DNA of 64,000 nt from assembly GCF_027943255.1 (NCBI RefSeq), contig NC_072892.1:121847792-121911791 (forward strand), in the 5' to 3' direction. Source of the DNA: Anastrepha obliqua (taxonomy: Eukaryota; Arthropoda; Insecta; Diptera; Tephritidae). Positions 10,899-22,739 of this stretch are shown piece by piece; the first letter of the stretch is position 1, and each line of letters starts with the position of its first letter. The position numbers and the translations under genes are program-made. Under the pieces are notes generated by a model. The model did not search any database. It saw only the letters and a program-made list of their open reading frames with translations, and was not told where the DNA came from.

Positions 10899-11972
10899 AG
10901 GTCTTTTAAAAAGTGACGCCTAGATCTCAGTAGTGAATAATTTTCATCACCTTTGACATTTGTCAAGTAGACAGATGTATAATTTTACATGATAGAACAA
11001 CGCGTAAAAGTTATTGAAATTTAGTATGAAAGTGGTGGATCTTTTAGAACAACATATCGCAAAATTCGTGAATTTTTTGGTGGAAAAAATCGTCGGAATG
11101 AGTCGGTCCTTCAAGGGCTGGTGAAAATTTTTCAAGAAACTGGTTTTGTTTGGTCAAAGACCAAAAACTGAACGTCATTCCGACGATTTTTCGATTGAGA
11201 ATATTGCTGCTGTAGCGCAAATTGCTCCTAAACAACCTTCAACATCAATATCTCGACGTCATTGATTGTCAACATGAATCGACTGCTTGAAGAAGAAAAT
11301 TGAAATTATTAAAGCTTACGAGGAAGACGATTTATCTGTCCGGGGATTAGCCTGTACGTAAGTTTTAATAATAAAATAAATATTAAAATATAAATAATTA
11401 ATTTAGTACATTTGGTATAACGTCATCACCGTATAATTCTGACGAGTCAGGCCTTTTCTTCAGAGTACCGCCAAATCAAATTTTATCTTTAAAAAATGAG
11501 GTATGTCGTGTATGAGAATAGTCATTCTTAAAAAAGCCAAATCCAATCTAATATATTTAGTTTTATGTAGTTTATTGAGTGAAATGTAATATTAATTTTT
11601 TATTTTCGTTATTATTTACATGGACTTACACACTTTAATCAAATATGCACTTTGAAAAAATATGTACACATTTCTGTTTGAACGATCTAATATCAATATT
11701 TTTTATTGAACAAGATATAGTATTCAATTAATTAAAAAGTTCTTAAATAAGCTACCCTCCCTTGAGCGGACATTTCTCTTGGCTGGGCAAAGGTTGAGTG
11801 GTGGTTGAACGGTTGAGTCCGTCAAGGGCAAAGGTTGAGTCCGGGGAGGGAGATTTCACTGTAGTTGTTAAGAGCCGTATTTTGTATAAAAAATAGTGAA
11901 GCCTGAAATAATCTAAAGTTTTACATGTTTTATTTTAAAACAACATCTAGGCACGTCGTCTGAAAGATCCTT
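10899..11972 (+). mobile_element. internally deleted DD41D/Tc1-like MITE, copy 1, split by pogo relic
   Basis: Imperfect TIRs ('gacgcctagat' at 10917; 'atctaggc' near 11945). The left half encodes a transposase N-terminus (EQRVKVIEI, then SFRTTYRKIREFFGGKN), followed by a short non-coding 3' part ('ttgttaagagccgtatttt'). It shares structure with copies at 17438 and 34473. A pogo-like relic occupies 11286-11862. Confidence 0.6.
11286..11862 (+). mobile_element. pogo-like element relic
   Basis: 11288-11362 encodes LKKKIEIIKAYEEDDLSVRG, the CENP-B/pogo N-terminal helix-turn-helix. 11440-11520 encodes SDESGLFFRVPPNQILSLKN, the pogo/Tigger first catalytic Asp block. The right part contains 'cccttgagcggaca' and ends '...atttcactg' with TA, like pogo-type termini. 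A tandem 'aaaggttgagtc' motif lies at 11790-11845. Internally deleted and dead. Confidence 0.6.
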
Positions 11973-12414
11973 TACTGCTTCAAAAAATGAAGTTTTTTCA
12001 AATGCCGCGCTCAATAGTTGTCGGCTGGGTAATAATTCTAAGTACTAAATGATGATATAAAAAACTTGGATATGGGTAAAATCTCACGTTCGCATTACTT
12101 TATAAATAATTTACTTTAAACTAATCTAGACATTTATTCCTAATTTTTTTTTTGAATTAAGAGTAAAAAGGCGACATTTTTTTCAAGACCTTCTTATTAA
12201 AATGTTGTACCCTACCACTAGAATAGACATTTTACAAAATACTCGACAATTAGCTATGGCAACATTAATGAAACATAAACTTCTATAATAAAAATATTAA
12301 GTTTTGCTAATCAAGAAAGTATTCGGTCGCTGCCTTTTAACCGCCCTTTTTTGCTATACATCACAATTAAAGAGTTTAAATCTAATAAATTCGAATGCAA
12401 TCGAATTATTATCG
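11973..12414. other. 3' side of lipase 2, no gene
   Basis: AT-rich intergenic DNA. A reverse-strand AATAAA (TTTATT at about 12132) lies some 280 bases past the lipase 2 stop and could serve as its poly(A) signal. Confidence 0.35.
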
Positions 12415-13606
12415 TCAACTGTAGGTGTATTCGTAATAGTTTGCAGCCCTGATGATTTTATCAAATATAAAATCACGCACGCCCAAGCCACAAATGAAAT
12501 CGAAGTGATTCCAACGTTTTCGGGGAATCTTGTAGACGGCCTGAAGGTTGCGCAAGCGCATCAGCAGCCGCCAAATATCCTCCACCGAAACGATGTAGTC
12601 GTTCTCAGCATAGAAAATTGTTACCGGCGCCGTAATTAGCTCCAGCTTGTAGTCGGGTGGTTCCAGTTGATTGTACATCAGCCAATTCTTCTCTGGTCCG
12701 TAGTCGTATTGGCGAAATTTCGACGAGATGTAGCCTTGAAAGTAGTGCATAATTTGCTTAAAGGAGCCACCCACCGGAAAGTTGGCCATTATATCGGGCA
12801 GCAAAGTCTATTTTCAAATACATAAAATACTTTATCATTTTAATATTCATATTAATTTGAAAACCCACCTTGTTGAGATGTTGCGTGTCATAGCCTACCG
12901 CTGGCCAAAGGCGGCTGACACACACCATGGGTCGCTCGTTTTCGAAACAAAGCGATGAGAGGAACTTTTTCACAAACTTGTTGGTAGACACCATTTCCAT
13001 GCCCTCCAACACTTTGGCTACATAGTTTCGTGTGCCCAATATGGGGCCGAAGATCTTAGCCAGCCCGCCTTTAGTATTGCTCACATACGCCACCGGTGCC
13101 AGCAGATGTGACGTCTTGAAGACAGCATTGTATTGCGGCAACATTGAGTTCAATACCAGAAAGACGGTGCCACCCTGTGAGATGCCCACAAAATGCATCT
13201 TCGCCTCACCCGTACACTGCAGAATGTAGTCTACCATAGCAGGCATATCGAAAATGCTCATCTCATGCCAGCTAAAGTTCCAGAATTCGCGTTCAGTCGC
13301 GTTGTACCACACGTTTCGCCGCGTGTAAATATTGCCGCGATTGTTGCCCAGCCAAATGTCGTAGCCTTGACGCCACAACAGATATGGTAATGAGTTCTCG
13401 CGACCATTGAGTAGCCAAGCGTCCGAGGAGGCGTAAATTCCGGCTAACAGGAAAACGACTGGTCGACGCGTATGTGTGCCACTTGCCGACGACATCGTTG
13501 TGGACGTGTTGTATTGCGGGATGCGGTGTAGTGTGAGCGCATAGCCATCTTTTGTTAGCACATGATGCTTCTCCACCGGATAGCCGTCGCGACGTATGCG
13601 TTTAAC
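12415..13606 (-). CDS. acid lipase 2, exons 2 and 3
   Basis: The catalytic body of a second acid lipase (alpha/beta hydrolase). Exon 2 is 13606-12869, after the acceptor ttgttcttgcag; donor AAG|gtgggt; intron 12868-12808; exon 3 is 12807-12415 ending in TGA. Junctions are phase 0, the same position and phase as the last intron of lipase 1. With the inferred first exon (24029-24193) the protein is 431 aa. Motifs in order: RDGYPVEKHHVLTKDGYALT, YDIWLGNNRGN, GISQGG (Ser198), FYAENDY (Asp371), WNHFDF (His402). Ser-to-Asp and Asp-to-His spacings match lipase 1 closely, and the triad is complete. The frame upstream of 13606 is intron read-through, so the apparent start at 13729 is not used. The gene converges on lipase 1 and is its paralogue, well diverged. 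Confidence 0.88.
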
Positions 13607-15349
13607 CTGCAAGAACAAATTGAAGGAATAAAGTAATAAATCATTTTTATTGCGCTTACTACCTAAGTATTTGTGACTATCAGGGATCAAGATGTTTTGA
13701 TTGAGTGACTGAAGTGGGTAGAAAGACAATAATATAATAGTTAATAGGCGCTATCGGCGTCAATGTGACACTGCAGTGACATGAAGGTGACTTACGCAAA
13801 TTGTCTACCTGGCTGTCTGCATGGCTCAATTCGTGTCTGGATGAACGGCCAAGCAAAGAGGTGGCGGCGTAACGTCGTACATACCTAAGTAAGTGCATAT
13901 GTTTATATGTTTGTATGTTCGTGCTATACAAATGTGAGTCTGTATTTATGGATATAACAACCGTAATTGGCCTTCGTTGCCATTTTACTGTGGTTATAAT
14001 TGCGCTGCACAATGTTTTTCCATTATTATTTGTATACCCTGTATGTGCGTGGCATTCGGGAGCGTATGGCTTTTTTCAATAGACATAAAAATTAAGCTTA
14101 ATCCGCGGTTCGGGGAAATATATTTCATGTGTCGATTTCGGCTTAGAAAGTGGTTCCATAATTTAGGGTATACTAATGCGAGTCAGATTCTTCCAAATTT
14201 AGTGCATCGATAATGAAATAACGAACAAATGTGTTGCGAATACAGAATTTATCCTGAAAGTAATCGTAAGTCTACCAAATTCTGGTCCCCAAACCTCTGA
14301 GTAAACGACTGTTAAAGTTTGCTGAACCACAGCTACATTAATCTGTAAACGAATACAAACAAAGAGCTCCTCTGGCAGCACAAATTTAAGCAGAAGAATA
14401 GAAAATATTACATAATCAGATAAAATTCTGATAAAATTGAACTCAAAACGTATACAGTGAAGCAAGCAAGATTGCACCACGCAGCACTTCGTCCCATTCC
14501 TCGTTCATTGCGCATGAATTTTTGGCAAAGAAAGACATTCCAATGTTGCTATCCCACTCTTTAGCCTCAATATTGCTACCTACATACGATTTTTTTTAAA
14601 CCTCAATATGAAGTGGCACATCAAGCTTTGGAAGATTACTAAGGGAAGGGTGCTATCAATCGGTCGGAGTACCGCTAGAATCGTTGTTTAGAGTTAAAAG
14701 TAAGTCGATAATAAACTTTTGTTCATAATTAAAATTGCTTCTATATTATTGCTAAATGCCGGTAACTTAATTGTAAATTTATGATGCCGCAATCATTAAT
14801 TGCTAATACGAGGGTTGCTTTTTATATTTCTCATCGTAAGTAATTCTAGGGTTGTCAGGCGCTGTCTCACATTTTCATTGGAAAGTTAAACATATTTTAC
14901 CATAAACGTACTCAGAACGTTTTGATGTGAGAGCCATATTAATGGTGCCTCCAGTGACTTTTCAAATTCATCTCGGCAAAAATTGGTATTAAACCGTGAA
15001 CATTTTCGTGCGATTAATTTTCCCAGATGTTCTTGATAATCTTGCTGAATTAACACCTGAAATCTCAATGTCGTGGGATATGATGCTACCGATGTTCAGT
15101 TTTGTAAATCGTTTCATGACTGAACTGGGTAACATGGTAAACGTGATGAACGAACGTGATAACATGGTAAACGGACGGATCTCTCAGTGAAGAAGGTGCA
15201 GGATGGATGTCTGTGTACCGGGGAAAAGATAGGCGGAAGTATTAAGCAGGAATATTAATATATTTCAAGCGGGAGTCTACTTAATAGAAATATGGTATGC
15301 GCTCACTTTAAACTTGAACTTTAACTTTTAATTGAATCTATAAAAAAAG
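13607..15349 (-). other. lipase 2 intron 1, proximal part
   Basis: No exon recognised. Around 14810-15100 is a weak transposase-like relic ('acgagggttgctttttatatt' end and an antisense frame IQQDYQEHLGKL) that I could not place. Confidence 0.35.
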
Positions 15350-15790
15350 GAGCATAACTGCTCATACTGTTAGCCAGGCAGAAATAAAGGTTGCCAACAC
15401 TTTCTGGCCGACATGGCCAGATTTATTAAGTGTCCTAGGAAGGGGTAACTTCTTTTCTCTTATTCAGAAAGTAGAGGATGGTCAAAGAAGATCATACTGG
15501 GACAATTAACCTATCTGGAATTAAATAAGAATAATTCTAGAATCATCATATGAGGCTTTCTAGATAGGATTATTATTTCTTCCATTTTTTGCAGGTTCTA
15601 TAAGGAGGAAGATGAAAGCGCCAAACACTTGTTGGCATCGTACCAAAACTGATGCATGAGCGCGATAAACACCGGGCTAGACGTATTTGACCAGAGAAGG
15701 TAATATATCTAAATGAAATAAGAAAAATACTAAAATTTATTCTCGAAATTGGACTCAGAGATATACTCTGAGTAGGTAGCAGAATACATT
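15350..15790 (+). mobile_element. LINE ORF2 C-terminal relic
   Basis: Decayed C-terminus of an RNase H-bearing LINE: CRFYKEEDESAKHLLASY (normally CxxC...H...C) and ILKFISKLDSE-like ending, with stops and frameshifts. Confidence 0.5.
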
Positions 15791-16799
15791 TTTCAGGCCA
15801 CAGTGCTAAGTCCCCTCATAATATTACTAATAACGCGACAAGAATATATACATCGGTGAACAATAATAATTATACGGCAAGTAACCAAAATTCTTCAGCA
15901 TTGTAAAATACTGGCGCAATGAATTCTCTCGAAGGTCTTCGATTGTGCTAGAAAATATCGATGCTGCGCGCGAAATTATTGAGTTATGTTGATTCAATGA
16001 ATTTTAAAAACGCTCTAAAAGCGCGACTGGTGCACTGAAAATTGGTCCAAACGAATCCAAAAGTCGAGAAAATTTTGAAAAACAATAAAACCGTTTTCAG
16101 CTACCAATATTATTTTTTCTATTCTTAGACCAAAAATATAAATAGCAACCTTTCTAAAATTGATAAGAGGAAAAAATCTTCTCGTAAAACAGCCGATTAG
16201 ATTTTTTGATGAATTCATTTCTGAGAATGATCAAAAAATTATATTACAGCGTTAATACAGGACATTGACGACATACCCGCGGATTTTTTCTGATCGTGCC
16301 GCTAATGAGTCAACAGAAGAAATTATATGTATCCCAAGGATTGCCATAATCGAATTGAAATATGTTGCTAGCATCACTGCGTTAATGAAATAGATATGAG
16401 TAGAACAAGTAAAAGGGGCTTCAAATACTCGTTAAGGGGCGTAACAGATATTTTGGTACCAATTTAAAGAATACCTAAAGGAAAGAAATACCTAATGGAA
16501 TATTTTAATATTAATATAAAACATTCACTCTGCGCGGCGACCGCGCTTCAAAAAAACACTCACCAGTCCAACGCCAGTTACGCTGCCCACAGTATTTTTG
16601 AGTAAAACTCCAATTATATTTCAGACTGAGATTCTGGCAATGCCTTAATTAATTCCACTTATCCATCAGCATAAAACTTTCGTAGAAGATCGATAAGTTT
16701 ACCATTTCCACTCTTGCCTGAATTTCGTGTTCACTATTTTCTCGGTAGATGGCTGTAGTGATCGATATCTCGACAAGTATCGATCTAACTATGATATTT
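15791..16799. other. lipase 2 intron, nothing recognised
   Basis: AT-rich with no coding or repeat feature I can name. Confidence 0.35.
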
Positions 16800-17165
16800 A
16801 AACTTTATGTTCGTTGTCAAGGTGATATTTCACACTTAAAAAAGGAAGTCAAAGGAAGCCAACGAAGAGACAATTCGCTACATTTTATAGTTTTCCTTTG
16901 ATGAGGGCGAAAATGGAAACCAGGTCGCTGAAATTGTGAATGGTGTTTATGGTGCCGATACTATTACAGCTAATATAATTACGTGGAATTTTGGTTTCGT
17001 CGATTCCGGTCAGGTATTTTTGATGTCGATAAAATCACAGAAATAACTGAAGTTGATTGGCTTGTTAGTAGTCGTAGCACCGCCCAGCAGCTGAAGATCG
17101 ATCATAAAACAGTTTTAAGCCATTTGCGCAAACATTTTAGGCAAAAATAATGGATTTCTTTTTTC
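16800..17165 (+). mobile_element. mariner-derived element keeping only the HTH region
   Basis: Frameshifted mariner N-terminus: GNQVAEIVNGVYGADTITAN, then WFRRFRS-like text, DKITEITEVDW and QQLKIDHKTVLSHLRKHF, ending in a stop at the same place as the copy at 57640-57945 ('aaaataatggatttctttt'). No catalytic domain follows. Confidence 0.55.
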
Positions 17166-17437
17166 TCAATCAATTTATAAGTATATGTATACAATGGTTC
17201 TAATCACCAAAACCAAATTTTTGACTCATAGTCCCCTAATGAGTATATGGAATCAACTAGATCCGTTGATAAAATAGCGAAAACCTGTATATACTTTCAT
17301 TCTTGTTTTCTGGAGTGAGTGCAAGTAGGTCAATGACTAGCAAAAACGCAATTAGCCTCGTAATTCCGGGCCTGGACATATTATATTTAAGTCAGTTAAG
17401 AGTGATAATTCTGCAAACGGACGCCGTGCGAAACGTG

Positions 17438-17927
17438 AAGTTCAGAAGTTACGCCTAGATGTTAGTGGTGAATAACTTTAAGATGATACCTTTCGTCATC
17501 TTTGACATTTGCCTAGTATAATTTTACAGGACAGAACAACGCCTAAAAATTATTGAAATTTATTATGAAAATAGTCGATCTTTAAGAACAAAATATCGCA
17601 AAATTCGTTATTTTTCTGGTGGAAATAATCGCCCGATTGAGTGGACAATTCAAAGGCTGGTGAAAAATTTCAAGTAACTGGTTCTGTTGAAGTTAGAAAA
17701 AAGAGTGGCAGACCAAAAACTGGACGTTCTCTACGCAAAATAGGCATTCATCAATTGACTGTTGGACGGAGTTTACATGTAGACGCGCTCATGGTGGACA
17801 TTTAAATGATGTAAGTTTTCACATAAGAGTCGTATTTGGAATAAAAGCAGAAACACTTGAATGGATATAAATTTTTACAAGTTTTATTTTAAAATAACTT
17901 CTAGGCGTTTCTTTTGAAAGACCCTTC
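17438..17927 (+). mobile_element. internally deleted DD41D/Tc1-like MITE, copy 2
   Basis: TIR-like ends 'acgcctagatgttag' and 'cttctaggcgtttc'. The N-terminal transposase part (QRLKIIEIYYENSRS) is followed, after a deletion, by the C-terminal codons 'ggtggacatttaaatgat' (GGHLND-type ending). About 490 bp; same architecture as copies 1 and 3. Confidence 0.65.
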
Positions 17928-18139
17928 ATGTGCATAATATTTCTTAAGATCAAGGCTGGATGGATGTGTTTAGGTAGACCGGAGATCATAATTGAAAGCC
18001 CAAGAACTTCGGCTTATTGTACTTGCGACCTAACACGGAAAGTATGAATACAAAAATGGGCGGAGAGGACAGATGTCAGGGCTCTATATTTCTATTTCAT
18101 ATTTCTATTATCTCTCGAAAGGATGCGTATATTGTGCGT

Positions 18140-18262
18140 TTTATTATTGCTAAATACGTATTTGATGGATTGAAATATTTATTTTATAATACTTAATTTG
18201 GAAATAAAATGGACTTAAACCTGCAATGCCATATACGGGCTCATATGAAGTAAAATATTAAG
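18140..18262 (-). repeat. piggyBac-like MITE remnant
   Basis: Shares 'ataatacttaatttggaaat' and 'gctcatatg' with the inverse of 46261-46420, so it is a fragment of that MITE family in the opposite orientation. Confidence 0.5.
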
Positions 18263-18669
18263 TTTTAAACTCAAAGTAAAAGCTCATTGTGAAAAACAAA
18301 AAAAAAGGAACTAGTAGCATATTTTATAGGAATGACTTATTCGATTATTTCGATTTAAATTTTATTTTGGCATTTTTTAATTTATTTTCAGTCCCAGTGC
18401 AGTGATGGGTATGACTTTTCGAGTAGTGTTAAATATTTTTAATTGCTCATATTGCTTGTCTAATTTTGGCAAATGCAAATGCCGGCACGTGTGTCGACAA
18501 CTCAGCAATAAAATCACACATTGACACAGAAACACATACAAGCCAAAGAAAAGCAACAACAGGGACGAGTGACGATAAATTTGCGATAGTAAAGTTTGTC
18601 ATAAAACTTCCAAAAGCCACGGGTATTTTGCCAATAACAGTAATATCCATTCGTATAGCCACACATATA

Positions 18670-19365
18670 CAGGGTGAGCCATCTTACGTTTGAAACTTGA
18701 AATTGCTTTAAGTAAGAAATGAATGATGTGGGGTTTTTTGGAGGACAATTCTTACGATGGCACCAATTTTTCGACACATTTTCGACTGCATGAAGCTGCA
18801 TTTAATCGATGCTCATATCTGGATTATTTGGCTTATCCTAAATGGCTCCCTACAATATATTGGCCATATATTTAGTTTGGAAAATTACTTTTTTTAAATT
18901 CAAAGTAAGAAATGTGTGAAAATAATACAAAATTAAGAATAAATTTACTTTTGCTTAATATGACCATTTTTTGCATTGACTATGGCTTTGAGTCGGTCCA
19001 GAAAGGAACCGCAAGCTGCCCGAATGTGACTTGCAGGTATTTTGGCCTACTCGCGGACAATGGTTTTCTTCAGCGCCTCGAGACTGGTGAATATTTTAAT
19101 ATTTCCCAACATTGTTCAACTCATTTCATGAGCCGCAGATGTTAACCAAACTTCACGTCCTAATATGAATATATGTAATTGGCGCGTACACCCTTTCTGG
19201 GTGTTTGGCCGAGCTCCTTCTCCTATTTGTGGCGTCTTGATAGTTTTCCCTAAGTTCTAAGCCGACTCCGAACGGAAAACATTTTTTACGAGGAGCTTTT
19301 TTTAGTTGACTCATTAAAAACAATCAGTTTTTCAATCAGCTTCAAACGTTTGATGGCCCACCCTG
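18670..19365 (-). mobile_element. TIR transposon remnant (CAGGGTG ends)
   Basis: Inverted ends 'cagggtgagccatc' and 'gatggcccaccctg' with TA on both sides (18668-18669, 19366-19367). The antisense strand encodes SLEALKKTIVREWAKIPASH, the C-terminus of a Tc1/mariner-superfamily transposase; the rest is deleted. Contains a SINE fragment at 19175-19300. Confidence 0.65.
19175..19300 (-). mobile_element. SINE tail fragment
   Basis: Antisense SINE 3' half ('aattggcgcgtacaccct', 'ggccgagctcc', 'gccgactccgaacgg'), inserted in the TIR element at 18670-19365. Confidence 0.7.
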
Positions 19366-19808
19366 TATATGCTATGTACATTTTCATGTATATTATGTAT
19401 GTACAACAATTTGTATGACTTGAAATTATGCATTCAGCACCAGCTCCCATTGCACACTCGAATATAAAAATTACACACCCAAGTAGCTGCATGTGTATGT
19501 ATGTGTGTATGCGGGTATATTTAGTAAGCACGCGACACTCCTACGATTTAATCTGCCCTTGTCGCTTGAAGTTTACCCTCCACTTGACTGACTCCATAGA
19601 CTCAATAAGTCCAAGCTTTCAATTTGTTACTTGAACTATTTCGCACTCAATTCGCAGAGGAATATACATACATATATGTACATATAAATGCGCGAATGTG
19701 TTTCTCAAGTATTTGGATTATAATAAAAGTTTATACGTTGGAAAGGGTCGTGATGTCATACAATTTCCTAAAAATTATTCTGTGTGAAAATTTCCTGGAC
19801 TATGTTTA

Positions 19809-21064
19809 AGTTCGTGCGGTTTTTTTTCGAAATTTGAAACTTTATTGACGTAAAATGGTTACAAATTTAATATTCAAAGTATTGTCCATCGCTTACTACT
19901 ACTTTTTCCCATCTTTCTGGCAATTCACGGATTCCCTTTGTGAAAAATTCGGTCGGTTTTGCCGCAATCCACGAATCGATCCATTTTTTGACTTCATCGT
20001 AATTACGGAAGTGCTGGTCAGCCAGGCCATGTTGCATCGATCGGAAGAGATAGTAATCGGATGGCGCAAGGTCTGGACTATACGGCGGGTGGGGTAGGAC
20101 ATCCCATTTGAGCGTTTCTAAGTATGTTTTGACCACTTGTGCAACATGTGGCCGAGCATTGTCATGTTGCAAAATAACTTTGTCGTGTCTATCGGCGTAT
20201 TGCGGCCGTTTTTCTCGCAGTGCTCGGCTCAAACGCATCAATTGTCGTCGGTAGACATCCCCCGTAATCGTTTCATTCGGTTTCAGTAGCTCATAATACA
20301 CAACACCCAGTTGGTCCCACCAGATACACAGCATAACCTTCAGGCCATGAATATTCTGCGCCGACGTCGATGTTGAAGCATGGCCAGGGTATCCATACGT
20401 TGCCCGACGTTTTGGATTGTCGTAATGGACCCACTTTTCATCGCCAGTCACAATTCGATGCAAAAAACCCTTTCTTTTGTGTCGTTGAAGCAGTTGTTCG
20501 CATGCCATAAAACGGCGTTCAACGTCTCTTGGCTTCAATTCATACGGCACCCAATGGCCTACCTTTCGGATCATTCCCATGGCTTTTAAACGTTTGGAAA
20601 TGGTTGATTGATCAACTCCCAAAGTTTTTGCAACCTCTTTTTGCGTTTGAGCCGGATCTTGATCGAGCAATTCCTCCAATTCGGTATCCATGAACTTTGG
20701 CGGCGCACCCTCGCGTTCTTCGTCTTCCAAGCCAAAATCACCACTTTTAAAGCGTGCAAACCACTTCTGGCACGTTCGCTCAGCTAGAGCATGCTCACCA
20801 TAAACTTCCACCAAGATACGATGACTTTCGGCTGCTTTTTTCTTCATATTAAAATAATGAAGAAGAATTCCCCGCAAAAACACATTATTTGGCACGAAAT
20901 TCGACATTTTCAAGTGTGGTAAAAATATTGTTGTTTACGCTTCAAATAAAAAACTTATACTGACGTTTGTGCCTTACGACAGTAGCTCTCCAATGAATGT
21001 TTGGAAATGTGGATCGATGGAATAATAATCAAGTTACGCCATCTGTTGTAAAACCGCACGAACT
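19809..21064 (-). mobile_element. full-length mauritiana-subfamily mariner, copy A
   Basis: A 1256-bp element with TIRs 'agttcgtgcggttttt...' and '...aaaaccgcacgaact', flanked by TA (19807-19808 and 21065-21066). It carries an intact transposase (19867-20907) on the - strand, the same strand as lipase 2, within whose inferred intron 1 it lies. Almost identical to copy B at 35184-36438. Confidence 0.93.
19867..20907 (-). CDS. mariner transposase, copy A
   Basis: 346-aa transposase, cut-and-paste, acting in the nucleus on the element's TIRs. The start is ATG at 20907 (MSNFVPNN), which matches the start of Mos1; the frame extends two codons further but begins TTG. Two N-terminal helix-turn-helix regions, including SHRILVEVYGEHA and DQSTISKRLKAMG, precede the linker WVPYEL and the DD34D catalytic core: Asp156 (TGDEKWV), Asp249 (HDNARPH), Asp284 (SPDLAPSD). 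These positions equal those of Mos1. It differs from copy B by Lys90 in place of Glu90. No disabling mutation is visible, so it may be active. Confidence 0.93.
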   Translation of the reverse strand: MSNFVPNNVFLRGILLHYFNMKKKAAESHRILVEVYGEHALAERTCQKWFARFKSGDFGLEDEEREGAPPKFMDTELEELLDQDPAQTQKEVAKTLGVDQSTISKRLKAMGMIRKVGHWVPYELKPRDVERRFMACEQLLQRHKRKGFLHRIVTGDEKWVHYDNPKRRATYGYPGHASTSTSAQNIHGLKVMLCIWWDQLGVVYYELLKPNETITGDVYRRQLMRLSRALREKRPQYADRHDKVILQHDNARPHVAQVVKTYLETLKWDVLPHPPYSPDLAPSDYYLFRSMQHGLADQHFRNYDEVKKWIDSWIAAKPTEFFTKGIRELPERWEKVVVSDGQYFEY

Positions 21065-21226
21065 TATCGATAGACCTATTATCTTTTAACAAAAAATTGC
21101 TGAAACCAGCGCTTTACTTCTGTTCAATTAATCGAATCCAGAGGGTTCTGCCGTTTATACATATTTCATTTTAATTAAATTAATTAGGTTAATACACACA
21201 TAGTTAATAAATAATTCAATGCGCAG

Positions 21227-21365
21227 TCAGTCATTTACCATTTTTGAGGTGTTTCCAGTTGATAGGAAGGCTTTCAAAGTCGCCTGACTAGCTGAAAAAA
21301 AGTAAATGAGGGTTCCCCTCACATATATCTGCAGCAAAATATTTGAAAAAGTCGAAGGCGGTTCT
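21227..21365 (-). mobile_element. LINE RNase H fragment
   Basis: Antisense frame reading LIYFFSASQATLKAFLSTGN, i.e. the third RNase H motif with the catalytic Asp changed to Ala. Small, dead piece. Confidence 0.55.
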
Positions 21366-21554
21366 AAATAAATGAGAGCAATGGTGACGATGTTAAAAAC
21401 GTTCACGACTTCCCCGGACGAGGAAAAAAAAAGGAAAAAACAAATACCCTTCCAAAGCAAAATCAGAAGATCATTAATTTATTTGTGGCAAAACCGAACT
21501 TATCATTGTGTGAAGCTGCAGCAGTTTAAAGGAAAAATTATGGTAATATATTCA

Positions 21555-21956
21555 AAAACACGATCCAAAGACGTTTGCGCGCAAAATACCTCAAATTCTT
21601 CAGCATATTGAAAAAAAATCGCTGCTCTCATTACCACAATCAAGCATTCAGTTAAGATTCTGTTTGGGGCTTCTTCGTCGAAAAACGATCTGACCGCCTA
21701 TTTGTGTTTATTGGCAATTTGAAAGCAGTTTTGATGAATAAAATTTACCAAAGCATTATTACCATCAGCTGGGAAGATGTTTGGAAGAAGTAGCGCACCT
21801 TGGATTTTACAAGAGGACAACGATCTATAGAACTCGAAGGTGTGTGGAGTGGAAACAGCAAAATGTAATTGAAATGTTGGACTGGTCTTCACAATCGCCT
21901 GATGTCAACCCTTTTGAAAATGTTTGGGCAATATTTAAGCAAAAGGTAGCTTGGTA
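21555..21956 (+). pseudogene. Tc1-like transposase relic
   Basis: Frameshifted C-terminal half: RRLRAKYLKFFSILKK, then LQEDNDL (second Asp) and WSSQSPDVNPFENVWAIFKQ (Glu of the DD34E triad). It ends abruptly where the LINE 3' end at 21957 begins. Confidence 0.65.
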
Positions 21957-22470
21957 GGGGAAATGGTTGCAGTACCAGACTGGTAGTCCCCAAGTAGCAG
22001 TAAAACGCCGTTTTGATACCATTTTAAGACTTCCAAGGCGCAGATATCTACAGCCAAGCCCAGAGCTGTTGATGTAACGGAGAAGAATGATGGGATTTAG
22101 GCTGGAGCACTGTCTAGGCTGTCGAAGAAAGGATCATTAAGTGACCTTAAACATCTGGCTGCCAAGCCCGGACATTTACAGAAAAAGTGCTCAGTAGTCT
22201 CCTTCTCCTCCACTTCTGCAATGGGTATTAAATGGTAAACCCAGCTTTTCTGCGTCAGTTCCGATCGTCCAATGGACGGTAAGCACAGCTACAACTTAGG
22301 AAATTGAATGGCGTGGTACTAGGGCCATAGGATTTTCGAAATACCACTCGAAGAAATGGAGTTCCATCTGAACTATGCTTTCCTAAGAAATAAGTTGTGC
22401 AATTCTCCTTTAACAACAGTCAAAGGGATGCTGATGACCGAGTGGGAGAAAGCAAAAATCTCAAAGGAAA
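21957..22470 (-). mobile_element. LINE 3' end (same family as 51000 and 60890)
   Basis: Antisense C-terminus of an RNase H LINE ('tgtccgggcttggcagcc' reads CPGLAA, cysteine block lost partly) plus a 3' UTR sharing 'agtaccagactggtagt' with the copy at 51020. 5' truncated. Confidence 0.65.
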
Positions 22471-22739
22471 ACAAATGTGAACGGTCAAATAGTTATCAAG
22501 ACAAATTCGGCTGATTTGGAGCCGATTACCTCCATAACTTATTATTTGTCCCTAATATTATTTGTGGGTTGGAATAAAAATTGGATCTTTATTTTCTTTC
22601 TGAATGAAAATTACCAAAGGGTTATTATTTAAATGTTATTTAAATATCTCAAACCTCGTAAAAGATTTTTCGCTGCTGATACTATTTTTCTTTAATCACT
22701 CTAGTAATATGAAGATGTACATGTGAGGTCTCGATCGCA

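Noticed and set aside
13680..14012. Alternative first exon of lipase 2 ending at gtaagt near 13795
   Set aside because: The peptide lacks a signal sequence and does not lead into the lipase N-terminal block as well as the exon at 24029-24193. Kept as a fallback.
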